Under the pieces are notes generated by a model. It saw only the letters and a list, made by a program, of their open reading frames with translations. It did no database searches and was not told where the DNA came from. A stretch of DNA of 64,000 nucleotides. Origin: Vibrio ruber DSM 16370. Lineage in GTDB: Bacteria; Pseudomonadota; Gammaproteobacteria; Enterobacterales; Vibrionaceae. Made by a program: the position numbers and the translations under genes. The stretch lies in assembly GCF_900163965.1 (NCBI RefSeq), contig NZ_FULE01000039.1, forward strand, positions 1 to 64,000. The letters run 5' to 3'. Below, piece after piece: positions 19,609-29,163 of this stretch (position 1 is the stretch's first letter; every line of letters starts with the position of its first letter).

Positions 19609-21563
19609 GAGTAAAATGCTGTAATTGTTGCCGAAAAATCCACGGGGCGAACAAACGCCCTATCATCTAAAGGCAATTGCTCGGAATATAGCTGCTCAAC
19701 TTCAGCAATGAGTTGAATCGCTTGTGACAAAGTGTAGTCACTTTGTGCGGTATTCGCATAGTCAGCGAGCCACTCAGTCACACTAGCTAACGCTGCGGAT
19801 TGATCGTTCTGGTTTAAACAAGAGGTGTAAGATAACAGATCTGGAATTAATTTCTGCAAATTCTGCTGGCGCAGCGGTTGCGGGACACTCATCACCATTA
19901 AGGTATCTGCTGAACGCTTTTTCAACTCAATCCCAAGTCGCAAAAAAACATCCTGATATTGTGTCGCACAGGATAACTGTTGCTGTGACAACTTCAACGA
20001 TAAGGGAACTAACAGCGGCTGCCCTTTACGGGGTTGTGATATAGCGTCAAGCTGTTTTTCCAACTTCAGGCGATTGGCTTTTTCAAGTGCGACCATACAA
20101 CAGGATGTCCCGGAGCTCATTAACAGAAACTTCCCTTGAATCACCGCTACCGCTTTCCCCAGCACCATGACTTCATCAGCCACCATGTCATCATCGTACA
20201 CTTGCAGGCTATCTTGCTGAACCGCGACAGAGGATTGCGCATCCGAGGTCTCATGAGAGACGTTCATTAATTGCTGATAGAGCTTCGCCTCTTGTCGTGA
20301 GGTCGATTTGGCCTGACTCCGATTCCCTGCACTGCCAAAACCGGCAGAAGAAGCCGCAGAGCCGGATTGTTGCCAAGACCGAGAAGGCACACTTTCCCGC
20401 ACTTCATCTTTGGTAGCGTCTGAACGTTCCTTCTCCCTCCCCGGATAAGATGGTGTTTTATCAATCGCATCTAATAGTTGAGGTGAAATTTTAGCCGATA
20501 CGGTCCCATCATCCGTCGTTTGATGGTGAAACGCAGACTGAGTAACCTCTGGCTCATCAATGTGTTGCCCCTCAACAAGTGCACTGCTGATAGCCTGATA
20601 GATAAAATCATGAACTAAACGAGCCTGATGGAAACGCACTTCATGTTTGGCCGGATGGACATTGACATCAACCTGTCTCGGATCTAACTCAATATACAGC
20701 ACATAAGCTGCATACTGTTCTGGACTCAGACTTTTTTCATAACTTTGCCGGATGGCATGATTGATCAGTTTATCTTTCATCATCCGGCCGTTGACATAAC
20801 AATATTGCAAGTCACTTTGTTGTCTCGCACCTTCAGGCGTTGAGATCCATCCATGCAATATCAGCCCTTGATGTTCCAGTTCAACTTTCAACATATGCCG
20901 GACAAACGGCTGACCACAGACGGCAGCAATACGTTTTTCTTTTTGCAGTTCAGTCTGAGCAGCCCGATACTGACGCACCATTTTGCCATTATGTTTCAGA
21001 AAAATAGTCACATCAAAACGGCTCAATGCAATCCGCTTGAGCACTTCCTCAATATGGGTAAATTCCGTTTTTTCTGTCCGTAAAAATTTTCTTCTGGCCG
21101 GTGTGTTAAAAAACAGATCCAAGACTTCAACCGTTGTACCAACCGGATGAGCGGCAGGCTGAAGCTGTACCGCCATATCCCGGCCTTCACTATAAGCCAG
21201 CCACGCCTCATCCTGCATTGCCGGACGCGATGTTAACGAAAGACGGGAAACCGAACTGATACTTGCCAGCGCTTCTCCCCGGAACCCCAGACTGATAATG
21301 GCTTCCAGATCATCGAGAGAATGAATTTTTGAGGTTGCGTGACGACTGAGCGCCAGCGTGAGTTGATCTTTTTCGATGCCGTGTCCGTTATCTCTGACAC
21401 GGATCAGTTTTGCGCCCCCTTTTTCAATATCGACATCAATTCGGGTAGCACCTGAATCCAGACTATTTTCAACCAACTCTTTTACGACTGAGGCAGGTCT
21501 TTCAACAACTTCTCCGGCCGCAATCTGGTTTGCCAGCCGAGCAGGTAAAATCTTTATCGTCAT
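19605..21563 (-). CDS. mutL: DNA mismatch repair protein MutL
   Basis: MutL (652 residues) links mismatch recognition by MutS to MutH and UvrD. The GHL ATPase motifs are all present: ENSLDSGAT (32-40), DNGHGI (58-63), [21 protein letters not shown] and [20 protein letters not shown] Ser/Gln-rich linker (about 370-450) leads to the C-terminal dimerisation domain. No DQHA-type endonuclease motif is seen, as expected where MutH makes the nick. It follows amiB by four bases and overlaps miaA. Confidence 0.97.
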   Translation of the reverse strand: MTIKILPARLANQIAAGEVVERPASVVKELVENSLDSGATRIDVDIEKGGAKLIRVRDNGHGIEKDQLTLALSRHATSKIHSLDDLEAIISLGFRGEALASISSVSRLSLTSRPAMQDEAWLAYSEGRDMAVQLQPAAHPVGTTVEVLDLFFNTPARRKFLRTEKTEFTHIEEVLKRIALSRFDVTIFLKHNGKMVRQYRAAQTELQKEKRIAAVCGQPFVRHMLKVELEHQGLILHGWISTPEGARQQSDLQYCYVNGRMMKDKLINHAIRQSYEKSLSPEQYAAYVLYIELDPRQVDVNVHPAKHEVRFHQARLVHDFIYQAISSALVEGQHIDEPEVTQSAFHHQTTDDGTVSAKISPQLLDAIDKTPSYPGREKERSDATKDEVRESVPSRSWQQSGSAASSAGFGSAGNRSQAKSTSRQEAKLYQQLMNVSHETSDAQSSVAVQQDSLQVYDDDMVADEVMVLGKAVAVIQGKFLLMSSGTSCCMVALEKANRLKLEKQLDAISQPRKGQPLLVPLSLKLSQQQLSCATQYQDVFLRLGIELKKRSADTLMVMSVPQPLRQQNLQKLIPDLLSYTSCLNQNDQSAALASVTEWLADYANTAQSDYTLSQAIQLIAEVEQLYSEQLPLDDRAFVRPVDFSATITAFYS

Positions 21564-21567
21564 AGGA

Positions 21568-23292
21568 TTATCTATTGGGAATAATGAGTATCTGTTTAAT
21601 CTTTAACTGATCAGAATGGAGCTGGTTTGCCTGACGGATACTGTTGATACTCACACCATAGTCTTTTGCAATCTTACTTAAATACTCACCCCGTTTGACT
21701 TGGTGTTTGCGTAACGGCCTATCTTTCAGGCTCACCGTAATTTTCAGCTTCTGACCAACATGCAACACGGATGAGCGAAGCCGGTTCTCTTTACGTATGG
21801 CAGCAACACTCACTTTATATTTATTGGCTATTGCTCCCAAGTATTCGCCTGATTTAACCGTATGCGTAATCACTTCGGTTTCAACCGGATTTTTGATTTC
21901 AGGCACCACAATCGGGTTCGTATGGCTGCTTGGTATCACGAGAACCTGTCCGACTCTCAACGTTGATGAGTTCAAATGATTCTCACGACTTAATGTTGCC
22001 GTGGTGACCCCGTACCGCTGGGCGATGACTGACAAAGACTCCCCCGCTTGAACCACATGTTTTCTGGCTTTTTTACGGCTGGCAAACAATGTTCCCTCCG
22101 GTGGTCTGTCCTCAAAGTAGTTCACAACGGCTTTTGCCATAGCTTCCGAGAGCTTATTCTGATGACTACTCTGAAATAACAGCCGCTCTTCTGTCGGGTT
22201 GGAAATAAAACCCGTTTCAATCAGAACAGACGGAATATCCGGAGATTTAAGAACTGCGAGGCTCGCATTGACCGGTGTTTTCTTATGTAGCCGAGCCACC
22301 TTTCCTAATTCTTTCAAGATGTCTCTGGCAACGGTGTAACCTTCTTTCTGCGAATGACTAAATTGTAAGTCCAATAAGGTTTGACTAATATTTTTATCGT
22401 TATTTCTTTTCGCCAAAACCTGTCCGGCACCACCAAGCAACTCAGATTGCCGTTCATGATCTTCGACCCACTTGGCAATTTCTGTATTGGCACGACGGGT
22501 ATTCAGGACAAAAACAGAAGCGCCTCTGGGTTGTGGTGATGTAAACGCATCCGCATGAATGGAAATCAACAAGTGTGCTTTATTTTTTCTGGCTATCTCG
22601 GAACGCCGGTTTAAATTAACAAAATAATCCCCTTTACGGGTCAAGACTGCTTTCATTCCGGGGACAGCATTCAATTGAGCGGCCAACTTTTTCGCCACAC
22701 TTAACGTCACATTTTTTTCGTATTTCCCCCCGGGTCCGATAGAACCGGGATCTTCTCCACCATGTCCGGCGTCAATCGCCACTACAATATCTGCATTCCC
22801 TTGATATTGAGACGCATCTCTCGCGACCTGAGCAGCAGAAGAGGAGGAGGACGCTCCGGAATCAGAACTTGATTCATCATGAGGCAAGTCAATTACCAGG
22901 CGATGCCCATATTCCTGTTTTGGCGTCGGCGCCAGTTTAAATATCTGTGGCGAGACTTTTTTCTTGAGTTCGAACACCAGACGATAAGTGCCTGACTTTG
23001 GCGGAGAGCTCTTTCTGATTTTTTTCAGCACATCACTATCACTGACCGAGATAGGGAGCTTAGTCCGGACGCCAGTATCCAGCAAATCAACCACCAGTCG
23101 ATGAGGATGGCTCAGCGTAAAATAGCTGTAATTTGCTTCTCCGCTCAGATCGATAACAACACGAGTTTCATCAGGAGAGGGCCAGACTCGAATACCTTGA
23201 ATTGAATTTGCCAGCGCAAACTGGCTGACAGATAAGGTCACTAACCCCAAAAAGACAAAAATAAAAGAATAAAGGTACTTAACGTTTCTCAT
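21568..23292 (-). CDS. amiB: N-acetylmuramoyl-L-alanine amidase AmiB with LysM repeats
   Basis: AmiB (574 residues) cleaves peptide stems from septal peptidoglycan so daughter cells separate, and is activated by EnvC, encoded at 33558. Order: signal peptide (about 1-28), AMIN domain (about 30-140) that targets the septum, Ser-rich linker, Amidase_3 domain with zinc ligands in [24 protein letters not shown] and LISIHADAF and the catalytic glutamate in [10 protein letters not shown], then three LysM repeats (each with [16 protein letters not shown] or GEYLSKIA). E. coli AmiB lacks these three C-terminal repeats; vibrios commonly have them. It overlaps tsaE by four bases. Confidence 0.95.
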   Translation of the reverse strand: MRNVKYLYSFIFVFLGLVTLSVSQFALANSIQGIRVWPSPDETRVVIDLSGEANYSYFTLSHPHRLVVDLLDTGVRTKLPISVSDSDVLKKIRKSSPPKSGTYRLVFELKKKVSPQIFKLAPTPKQEYGHRLVIDLPHDESSSDSGASSSSSAAQVARDASQYQGNADIVVAIDAGHGGEDPGSIGPGGKYEKNVTLSVAKKLAAQLNAVPGMKAVLTRKGDYFVNLNRRSEIARKNKAHLLISIHADAFTSPQPRGASVFVLNTRRANTEIAKWVEDHERQSELLGGAGQVLAKRNNDKNISQTLLDLQFSHSQKEGYTVARDILKELGKVARLHKKTPVNASLAVLKSPDIPSVLIETGFISNPTEERLLFQSSHQNKLSEAMAKAVVNYFEDRPPEGTLFASRKKARKHVVQAGESLSVIAQRYGVTTATLSRENHLNSSTLRVGQVLVIPSSHTNPIVVPEIKNPVETEVITHTVKSGEYLGAIANKYKVSVAAIRKENRLRSSVLHVGQKLKITVSLKDRPLRKHQVKRGEYLSKIAKDYGVSINSIRQANQLHSDQLKIKQILIIPNR

Positions 23293-23750
23293 AACTCCAA
23301 CTGACTCAGTAACGTTCGTCCATATTCACTATTTGCAGACAGAACAACCACCCGGCTCTCTCCATCATAGCGAATATCTATCTCTATATCAGCCGAGGGT
23401 AACAGACCTGCACCTTTTTCCGGCCACTCAACCAAGCAAATTGCATCCGGAGAAAAATAATCTCGGATCCCCATAAATTCGAGTTCCTCAGGATCAGCTA
23501 ATCGATAAAGATCAAAATGATAGACTTGCCATTGCGCTAGCTGATAAGGCTCGACCAAGGTATAAGTCGGGCTCTTTACATTCCCCTGATGCCCTAAAGC
23601 TTGAATAAACCCTCGACACAAAGTTGTTTTCCCGGCCCCTAAATCACCATGCAAATAAAAGGTTGTCTGACGATCGCATATCAAAGCGAGATGACTGCCC
23701 AATCTAACAGTTTCAGTCTCATCCTTTAATAAAAGTGTCTTCGTCTGCAT
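23289..23750 (-). CDS. tsaE: tRNA threonylcarbamoyladenosine biosynthesis ATPase TsaE
   Basis: TsaE (153 residues) is the ATPase that works with TsaB, TsaC and TsaD to place t6A at position 37 of ANN-decoding tRNAs. The P-loop GDLGAGKTT is at 35-43, followed by [10 protein letters not shown] and [22 protein letters not shown] 23750 is used, since the codon before it in frame (23753) is TTG and would add one residue. It is the first gene of the tsaE-amiB-mutL-miaA unit. In E. coli nnr precedes it; no nnr is found here. Confidence 0.95.
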   Translation of the reverse strand: MQTKTLLLKDETETVRLGSHLALICDRQTTFYLHGDLGAGKTTLCRGFIQALGHQGNVKSPTYTLVEPYQLAQWQVYHFDLYRLADPEELEFMGIRDYFSPDAICLVEWPEKGAGLLPSADIEIDIRYDGESRVVVLSANSEYGRTLLSQLEL

Positions 23751-23948
23751 CAATCCGATCTCTTATTGTTAATAAATTCAATTTAAGGGTCTCCGATAGT
23801 AAACTGGGTTGGAATCAAGAGACAAGTATTCTTCTGTAAGGGATTGGAAAAAACGTTTCTGAGCCCACGATGAATCCCTAAGACAGTTCACTGGATCTGC
23901 CCATATGGATCCGTTAAGATCCTTGTCCCGTTTTACCGAGTGAGCGTC

Positions 23949-25064
23949 ATGGACTATCAGGCATTAGCAGATAAAATCAAGATCTGGGCTCAGGAACTTG
24001 GATTTGAAAAAGTTGGTATCTGTGATGTTGATCTCACCGAACATGAGGCCGAGCTGCAACGCTGGCTTGATGCCGGATATCACGGTGAGATGGACTGGAT
24101 GGCGCGTCACGGTATGTTGCGGGCAAGACCGCAAGAACTTCATCCGGGAACAATACGCGTCATTAGTGTTCGCATGAATTACTTACCGCCACAAGCCCAT
24201 TTTGCCAGTAATCTGGATACCCCCACCCATGCCTATATCAGCCGCTATGCCTTGGGGCGAGATTACCATAAGCTGGTCAGAAAGCAGCTGAAAAAGCTCG
24301 GAGATAAAATCAGACACGAAGTCGGAGAGCTCAATGATAGACCTTTTGTCGATTCAGCCCCGATACTAGAACGCCCGCTCGCTCAAAAAGCCGGACTCGG
24401 CTGGACAGGGAAACATTCACTCATTCTGGATCAAGACGCAGGTTCATGGTTTTTTCTCGGTGAGCTATTGGTCGATATTCCGCTGCCGGTTGATCAGCCC
24501 AGCCAAAACCAATGTGGTCAATGTCGAGCGTGTATTACTTCTTGTCCGACTGGCGCAATCGTTGCTGACGGTGTCGTTGATGCGAGACGTTGTATTTCAT
24601 ATCTGACCATTGAGTTTTCCGGAATCATCCCACTTGAATTTCGCAAAGCGATCGGTAATCGCATTTATGGCTGCGATGATTGTCAGTTGGTATGCCCTTG
24701 GAATCGCTCAGCCTCTCTCACCAGTCAGTCCGACTTTCATCGCCGAGATGTGTTTTCTCACCCCGATCTGGTTGAGCTCTTTGAGTGGGAGGAAGAAACT
24801 TTCTTACAAAATACTGAAGGTTCCGCTATTCGACGTATCGGCCACCAGCAATGGTTAAGAAATATTGCAGTCGCAATGGGAAATGCACCGTATTCAGAAC
24901 GAATTGTGCTAGCCTTAGAAAAGCGTCTGGGAGAAACAGAGTTACTCGATGTTCATATTCGCTGGTCACTGGAACAACACCAACAGAAACAACAGCAAGC
25001 AGAAAATCGTAAACATCAACGACTGATTCGTATTATTCAGAAGGGATTACCCAGAGATGCGTAG
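23949..25064 (+). CDS. queG: epoxyqueuosine reductase QueG
   Basis: QueG (371 residues) reduces epoxyqueuosine to queuosine in tRNA, using cobalamin and two [4Fe-4S] clusters. The cobalamin/active-site region contains YHGEMDWMARH and RPFVDSAPILERPLA. The cluster cysteines lie in CGQCRACITSCPTGAI, RRCISYLTIE and GCDDCQLVCPWN. A C-terminal HEAT-like tail follows. ATG 23949 is chosen over GTG 23940 because a GAG ribosome-binding site lies nine bases before it. It is divergent from tsaE and convergent with the tRNA array. Confidence 0.95.
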   Translation: MDYQALADKIKIWAQELGFEKVGICDVDLTEHEAELQRWLDAGYHGEMDWMARHGMLRARPQELHPGTIRVISVRMNYLPPQAHFASNLDTPTHAYISRYALGRDYHKLVRKQLKKLGDKIRHEVGELNDRPFVDSAPILERPLAQKAGLGWTGKHSLILDQDAGSWFFLGELLVDIPLPVDQPSQNQCGQCRACITSCPTGAIVADGVVDARRCISYLTIEFSGIIPLEFRKAIGNRIYGCDDCQLVCPWNRSASLTSQSDFHRRDVFSHPDLVELFEWEEETFLQNTEGSAIRRIGHQQWLRNIAVAMGNAPYSERIVLALEKRLGETELLDVHIRWSLEQHQQKQQQAENRKHQRLIRIIQKGLPRDA

Positions 25065-25208
25065 CACGCTCTCTTGCAGCGCTTCCCCCATCAGAATGGC
25101 AACTTATTTTGACATGATGCCCAAATATTTTGATGTGGAAAAAACTTTCACTTTCACTTTTTTTGTTTGTTATCGGGAGAGTTAACCACATTACAAAGAC
25201 ATGACAAG

Positions 25209-25221
25209 GATCAATGCATTA
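25209..25221 (+). promoter_or_regulatory. IHF-like binding site
   Basis: GATCAATGCATTA matches the IHF consensus WATCAANNNNTTR at all positions but the first. It lies between the left DnaA boxes (25134-25190) and the right inverted pair (25390-25417). Single 13-base matches are common in AT-rich DNA, so the support is mainly positional. Confidence 0.4.
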
Positions 25222-25389
25222 CACACGAAAGATCAATCTCAAATGGTAATAACTGATGCAAGAAATAACAAAATCACTTTAAAAACAAATAGTTATAGAA
25301 ATAAGCATTTCCGACTATAACTCAGTTATTTTACAAGATCTTTTGCTGTCCCCTTTCCCTATATCGCCAAAAACAGATTACCCACCAAC

Positions 25390-25417
25390 TTATCCACATT
25401 TTATATTCTGTGGATAA
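25390..25417. promoter_or_regulatory. inverted pair of consensus DnaA boxes
   Basis: TTATCCACA at 25390-25398 and TGTGGATAA at 25409-25417 are both exact matches to the highest-affinity DnaA box, in opposite orientation, 10 bases apart (spacer TTTTATATTC). Two perfect copies of a nine-base site within 28 bases are very unlikely by chance. Confidence 0.75.
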
Positions 25418-25595
25418 CTCTGTTAACGAAAATTCGAAATCACATCTGCAGCACTGATTTCATCAGGGTTTGTCAGTGTACAGAATGGGTAAAAAACAGG
25501 AATAATCGAGTCGCCTGTTTGATTGGATATACTTGTAAGGAGTTTATGCTTCGCAGCATGAAGAAAGAGCGTGACAACTTCAGTGTCAATTGAAC

Positions 25596-25671
25596 TGGAG
25601 CGACACACGGGGTTCGAACCCGTGACCTCAACCTTGGCAAGGTTGCGCTCTACCAACTGAGCTAGTGTCGC
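25596..25671 (-). tRNA. tRNA-Gly(GCC), copy 1
   Basis: A 76-base cloverleaf with encoded CCA. Read on the minus strand it begins GCGACACTAGCTCAGTTGG and has the anticodon loop CTTGCCAAG (GCC, reading GGC/GGU). It is the promoter-distal member of a five-gene array. Confidence 0.96.
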
Positions 25672-25693
25672 ATATTATTTACTAAATTAAAAT

Positions 25694-25770
<77 letters not shown>

Positions 25771-25806
25771 TCCATGATACTATCGCTTGAGCGATAATAT
25801 GAATTT

Positions 25807-25882
25807 TGGAGCGACACACGGGGTTCGAACCCGTGACCTCAACCTTGGCAAGGTTGCGCTCTACCAACTGAGCTAGTGTCGC
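25807..25882 (-). tRNA. tRNA-Gly(GCC), copy 2
   Basis: Identical to the copy at 25596 and exactly 211 bases away from it. The spacers also repeat almost exactly, so the array is a tandem duplication. Confidence 0.96.
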
Positions 25883-25904
25883 ATATCATTTACTAAATTA
25901 AAAT

Positions 25905-25981
<77 letters not shown>

Positions 25982-26017
25982 TCCATAATATTATTGCTTA
26001 AGCGATAATATGTACTC

Positions 26018-26093
26018 TGGAGCGACACACGGGGTTCGAACCCGTGACCTCAACCTTGGCAAGGTTGCGCTCTACCAACTGAGCTAGTGTCGC
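26018..26093 (-). tRNA. tRNA-Gly(GCC), copy 3
   Basis: This is the promoter-proximal member of the array, identical to the other two tRNA-Gly(GCC) genes. A TATAAT promoter with a GC-rich start region lies just upstream. Confidence 0.96.
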
Positions 26094-26127
26094 ACAAAAC
26101 AACGCTTTACGTCGTTTAGGGCTGCGA

Positions 26128-26155
26128 ATTATAAGAGCATTTTTTTCTGATGCAA
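26128..26155 (-). promoter_or_regulatory. promoter of the Gly/fMet tRNA array
   Basis: On the minus strand: -35 TTGCAT (26150-26155), a 16-base spacer, perfect -10 TATAAT (26128-26133), then the GC-rich discriminator TCGCAGCCC. GC-rich discriminators are typical of growth-rate and ppGpp-controlled stable-RNA promoters. Confidence 0.8.
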
Positions 26156-26236
26156 GCTTTTAATCTAAAAAAATTGAGTTTTTTTCTAGATTGCAGAAAA
26201 AGCGAGCAATCTCGCATTGTAATGCTCTCAAATCAT

Positions 26237-26782
26237 TCAAATCGTCAATATTGTTTTGCGATAATATTGCAATTCAGCAATTGATTCCCGGATGTCATCC
26301 AACGCTAAATGACTTCCCTTTTTCTGAAATCCATCCAAAATTTCTGGCTGCCAACGTTTTGCCAGTTCTTTCAGTGTACTCACATCCAGATAGCGATAAT
26401 GAAAATAAGCTTCCAACTCAGGCATATACTTCACCAGAAAACGACGATCCTGACCAATACTGTTCCCACAAATTGGCGATTTCCCCTGCGGAACCCACTG
26501 TTCTAAAAACTGAACCGTTAACCGAACGGCTTCGGCTTCGGTCACCGTGCTTTGCCGAACTCGTTCAACCAAACCACTTTGAGTGTGTGTTGTCACACAC
26601 CATTCATCCATTTTGGCCAACTCTTGCTCTGACTGATGAATTGCAAGCACCGGGCCTTCAGCCAGAATATTTAATTCGCTATCTGTCACGATCGTAGCAA
26701 TTTCAATAATCTTGTGTACTTCCGGATCGAGACCTGTCATCTCTAAATCAATCCAAATCAGATTCTGATCATTTAAAGCCAT
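26237..26782 (-). CDS. orn: oligoribonuclease Orn
   Basis: Orn (181 residues) is the DEDDh 3'-5' exonuclease that degrades RNA dinucleotides, including pGpG from cyclic-di-GMP turnover. Motif I is [12 protein letters not shown] (catalytic Asp and Glu), motif II is around [11 protein letters not shown], and motif III is [11 protein letters not shown] with the catalytic His and Asp. Length equals that of E. coli Orn. It is divergent from rsgA, as in E. coli, and downstream of the tRNA array's promoter. Confidence 0.97.
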   Translation of the reverse strand: MALNDQNLIWIDLEMTGLDPEVHKIIEIATIVTDSELNILAEGPVLAIHQSEQELAKMDEWCVTTHTQSGLVERVRQSTVTEAEAVRLTVQFLEQWVPQGKSPICGNSIGQDRRFLVKYMPELEAYFHYRYLDVSTLKELAKRWQPEILDGFQKKGSHLALDDIRESIAELQYYRKTILTI

Positions 26783-26921
26783 TACACTTACCTGTATAGG
26801 TTTGATAATAAAAAATGTACTATACCCAAATTATACGCGGTGAGATAGTTTGAACCCATGAATGCGGTGAGCAGTATCGGTGGTTCAAACAACTCAGCTT
26901 TAACACAGTGAAAGTAATATT

Positions 26922-27983
26922 GTGGGTAAAAAGAAAAAATTAACGAAAGGACAAGTCCGTCGTGTCCGACATAATCAGACCAAACGCTTAAAGCAAGAGA
27001 CAACGGTAGAATGGGATGAATCAATGCTGGGTTCGGCCAAACAAGGGCTGGTTATCAGTCGTTTTGGCCAACATGCCGATATCGAAGATTTACAAACTCA
27101 GGAAATTCATCGCTGTAACCTGCGCCGGGGCATCGAAACCCTAGTCTCTGGCGATCGGGTTATCTGGCGCTCCGGGCTGGAAACCATGGCCGGTATCTCC
27201 GGTGTGGTTGAGGCGGTTGAACCAAGACATTCGATTCTTACCCGCCCTGATTACTATGACGGTCTCAAACCTGTTGCCGCCAATATTGATCAGATTATTA
27301 TTATTTCTTCGGTGCTTCCTGAACTATCGTTGAATATCATCGATCGATACTTGATCGTCGCTGAAACACTGAACATCCAACCGCTTTTGGTTTTGAATAA
27401 AGTCGATTTACTCAGTGCTGAGCAGAAGCAGGAATTCCGGGAGTGGATGACAACGTATGAAAAACTTGGCTATGCATCTCTCTTTGTCAGTCGAAAAACA
27501 GGAGAAGGGCTGGAACAGCTAGAGGCCTGCCTGCAAGACAAAATCAATGTGTTTGTCGGTCAGTCCGGGGTCGGAAAATCCAGCCTCGTCAATGCCATTT
27601 TACCCAATCTCGAAGAGGGGATTGAAGAAGGGGATGTTTCTGCCAACTCAGGATTAGGACAACATACCACCACCGCAGCAAGGCTCTATCATATTCCGAC
27701 TGGCGGTGATTTGATTGACTCTCCCGGGGTCAGAGAATTCGGGCTATGGCATTTAACTCCGGAAGAGATCACGCAAGCTTATATCGAGTTTCGCCCCTAT
27801 TTAGGCGGTTGTAAATTCCGTGACTGCAAACACGATGATGACCCCGGCTGTATTATTCGTGAAGCGGTCGAAAACGGTGATATCAGTGAAATCCGCTATG
27901 AAAATTATCACCGGATTCTGGAAAGCATGACCGAAAATAAAGCCAATCGACAGTATTCAAGAAACAAAAAAGCGGATCTGTAA
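26922..27983 (+). CDS. rsgA: ribosome small subunit-dependent GTPase RsgA
   Basis: RsgA (353 residues) is a circularly permuted GTPase that helps 30S maturation. An N-terminal OB domain is followed by the GTPase motifs in permuted order: NKVD (159-162), GQSGVGKS (213-220), DSPG (266-269). A C-terminal zinc motif has C297, C302, H304 and C310. The start is GTG at 26922, giving the Lys-rich N-terminus [14 protein letters not shown] that matches E. coli RsgA. It lies 75 bases before psd. Confidence 0.96.
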   Translation: MGKKKKLTKGQVRRVRHNQTKRLKQETTVEWDESMLGSAKQGLVISRFGQHADIEDLQTQEIHRCNLRRGIETLVSGDRVIWRSGLETMAGISGVVEAVEPRHSILTRPDYYDGLKPVAANIDQIIIISSVLPELSLNIIDRYLIVAETLNIQPLLVLNKVDLLSAEQKQEFREWMTTYEKLGYASLFVSRKTGEGLEQLEACLQDKINVFVGQSGVGKSSLVNAILPNLEEGIEEGDVSANSGLGQHTTTAARLYHIPTGGDLIDSPGVREFGLWHLTPEEITQAYIEFRPYLGGCKFRDCKHDDDPGCIIREAVENGDISEIRYENYHRILESMTENKANRQYSRNKKADL

Positions 27984-28058
27984 AATTGTAATACTGACAT
28001 CCCGATGGATATTCAGTAACATGCCGCCGTTTAACTGATATGGAGTCTCTGAGACCGG

Positions 28059-28931
28059 ATGAAAACCATGGATAAATTTAAAATTGGATTACAATACTGG
28101 TTACCTCAACACGCACTCACACGCCTGATGGGGAAACTTGCTTCCGCAAAAGCCGGAATATTAACGACGTCGGTCATCCGCTGGTTTATCAAACACTATC
28201 GAGTCAATATGCATGAGGCCTTGCATTCGGATCCGGCTCATTTTAAAACCTTTAATGACTTCTTTGTCCGTGAACTGAAGCCGCAAGCCAGACCAATCGC
28301 CGCAGGAGACGATGTATTAGTCTACCCTGCCGATGCTTGTATCAGTCAGTTTGGCCCGATGATAGACGGACAACTCATTCAGGCCAAAGGCCACACTTAT
28401 TCAGCCCTTGAACTCCTTGGCGGAGATCCCGAACTGGCTGATCAGTTCGCTGGCGGCGGGTTCGCAACATTGTATTTATCGCCGCGTGATTATCACCGCG
28501 TTCACATGCCTTGTGATGGTGTCTTGCGACAAATGATTTATATCCCCGGAGATTTATTTTCGGTCAACCCGCTCACGGCCGAAAATGTCCCAAACTTATT
28601 TGCCCGCAATGAACGCGTCGTCTGTATCTTCGATACGCCATTTGGTCCCTTGGCTCAGGTTCTGGTTGGCGCAACTATCGTTGGCAGCATTGAATGTGTT
28701 TGGGATGGTTGTATCACTCCGCCACGCGGTAATTCGATTTATCGTTGGGATTATCCATCAGAGGGAGAAAAAGCGGTTCACCTGAAGAAAGGTCAGGAAA
28801 TGGGACGCTTTAAACTTGGCTCTACCGTCATCAATCTATTTGCCAAAGATCAGATCCGTTTTGATGATGCAATGGACGTAACCCTACCGACATTAATGGG
28901 CGATGTGTATGCCCACCGAAAATCACAATAA
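28059..28931 (+). CDS. psd: phosphatidylserine decarboxylase proenzyme
   Basis: Psd (290 residues) converts phosphatidylserine to phosphatidylethanolamine at the inner membrane. It is the step after PssA, encoded at 56096. The proenzyme cleaves itself in the conserved LGST motif ([13 protein letters not shown], near residue 253) to create the pyruvoyl group. [13 protein letters not shown] and the FFVRELKP segment are also typical. ATG 28059 is used; an ATG three codons later (28068) would give the [11 protein letters not shown] start found in other vibrios. Confidence 0.95.
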   Translation: MKTMDKFKIGLQYWLPQHALTRLMGKLASAKAGILTTSVIRWFIKHYRVNMHEALHSDPAHFKTFNDFFVRELKPQARPIAAGDDVLVYPADACISQFGPMIDGQLIQAKGHTYSALELLGGDPELADQFAGGGFATLYLSPRDYHRVHMPCDGVLRQMIYIPGDLFSVNPLTAENVPNLFARNERVVCIFDTPFGPLAQVLVGATIVGSIECVWDGCITPPRGNSIYRWDYPSEGEKAVHLKKGQEMGRFKLGSTVINLFAKDQIRFDDAMDVTLPTLMGDVYAHRKSQ

Positions 28932-28937
28932 CCTGCC

Positions 28938-28966
28938 TCTGTCCCAGTTAAGTCACTTAGCTGGGA
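28938..28966. terminator. hairpin downstream of psd
   Basis: GTCCCAGTTAAG/CTTAGCTGGGAC with a TCA loop (one G-T pair) lies just after the psd stop. It has no T-run, so it is more likely an mRNA 3' stabilising or weak terminator structure than a standard intrinsic terminator. Confidence 0.4.
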
Positions 28967-29163
28967 CTCATAATGAAATATTTTCAAGCAACGTCACGAT
29001 TCAGGTATAAACCCATCGGCGCAGCAAGCAAGCTATTTTCTCTCCTTGTTTATGTTGGATCACATCCTTAGAAACTGAGTCTCCAAAAACATTAACTCTC
29101 TCTAAGACCGATTCCCGTCTATAAATTATTCTAATGAGTAGATTTCAACTATCGGTGCTGTTT

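Larger units (their letters stand above)
25065..25595. other. gene-free intergenic region with DnaA boxes (datA-like)
   Basis: About 530 AT-rich bases between queG and the Gly/fMet tRNA array contain no credible gene. The main content is a group of DnaA-box sequences: TTTTCCACA on the minus strand at 25134-25142, TTATCCACA at 25390-25398 and its exact inverse at 25409-25417, plus a one-mismatch TTAACCACA at 25182-25190. An IHF-like site lies at 25209-25221. E. coli datA, which binds DnaA and promotes ATP-DnaA hydrolysis with IHF, lies between queG and glyVXY, the same place. Function here is inferred from sequence and synteny. Confidence 0.6.

Noticed and set aside
26191..26697. Plus-strand open frame of 168 codons opposite orn
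   Set aside because: It lies fully antisense to the well-conserved orn gene, has no ribosome-binding site and no recognisable domain. It is a by-product of codon use in orn.
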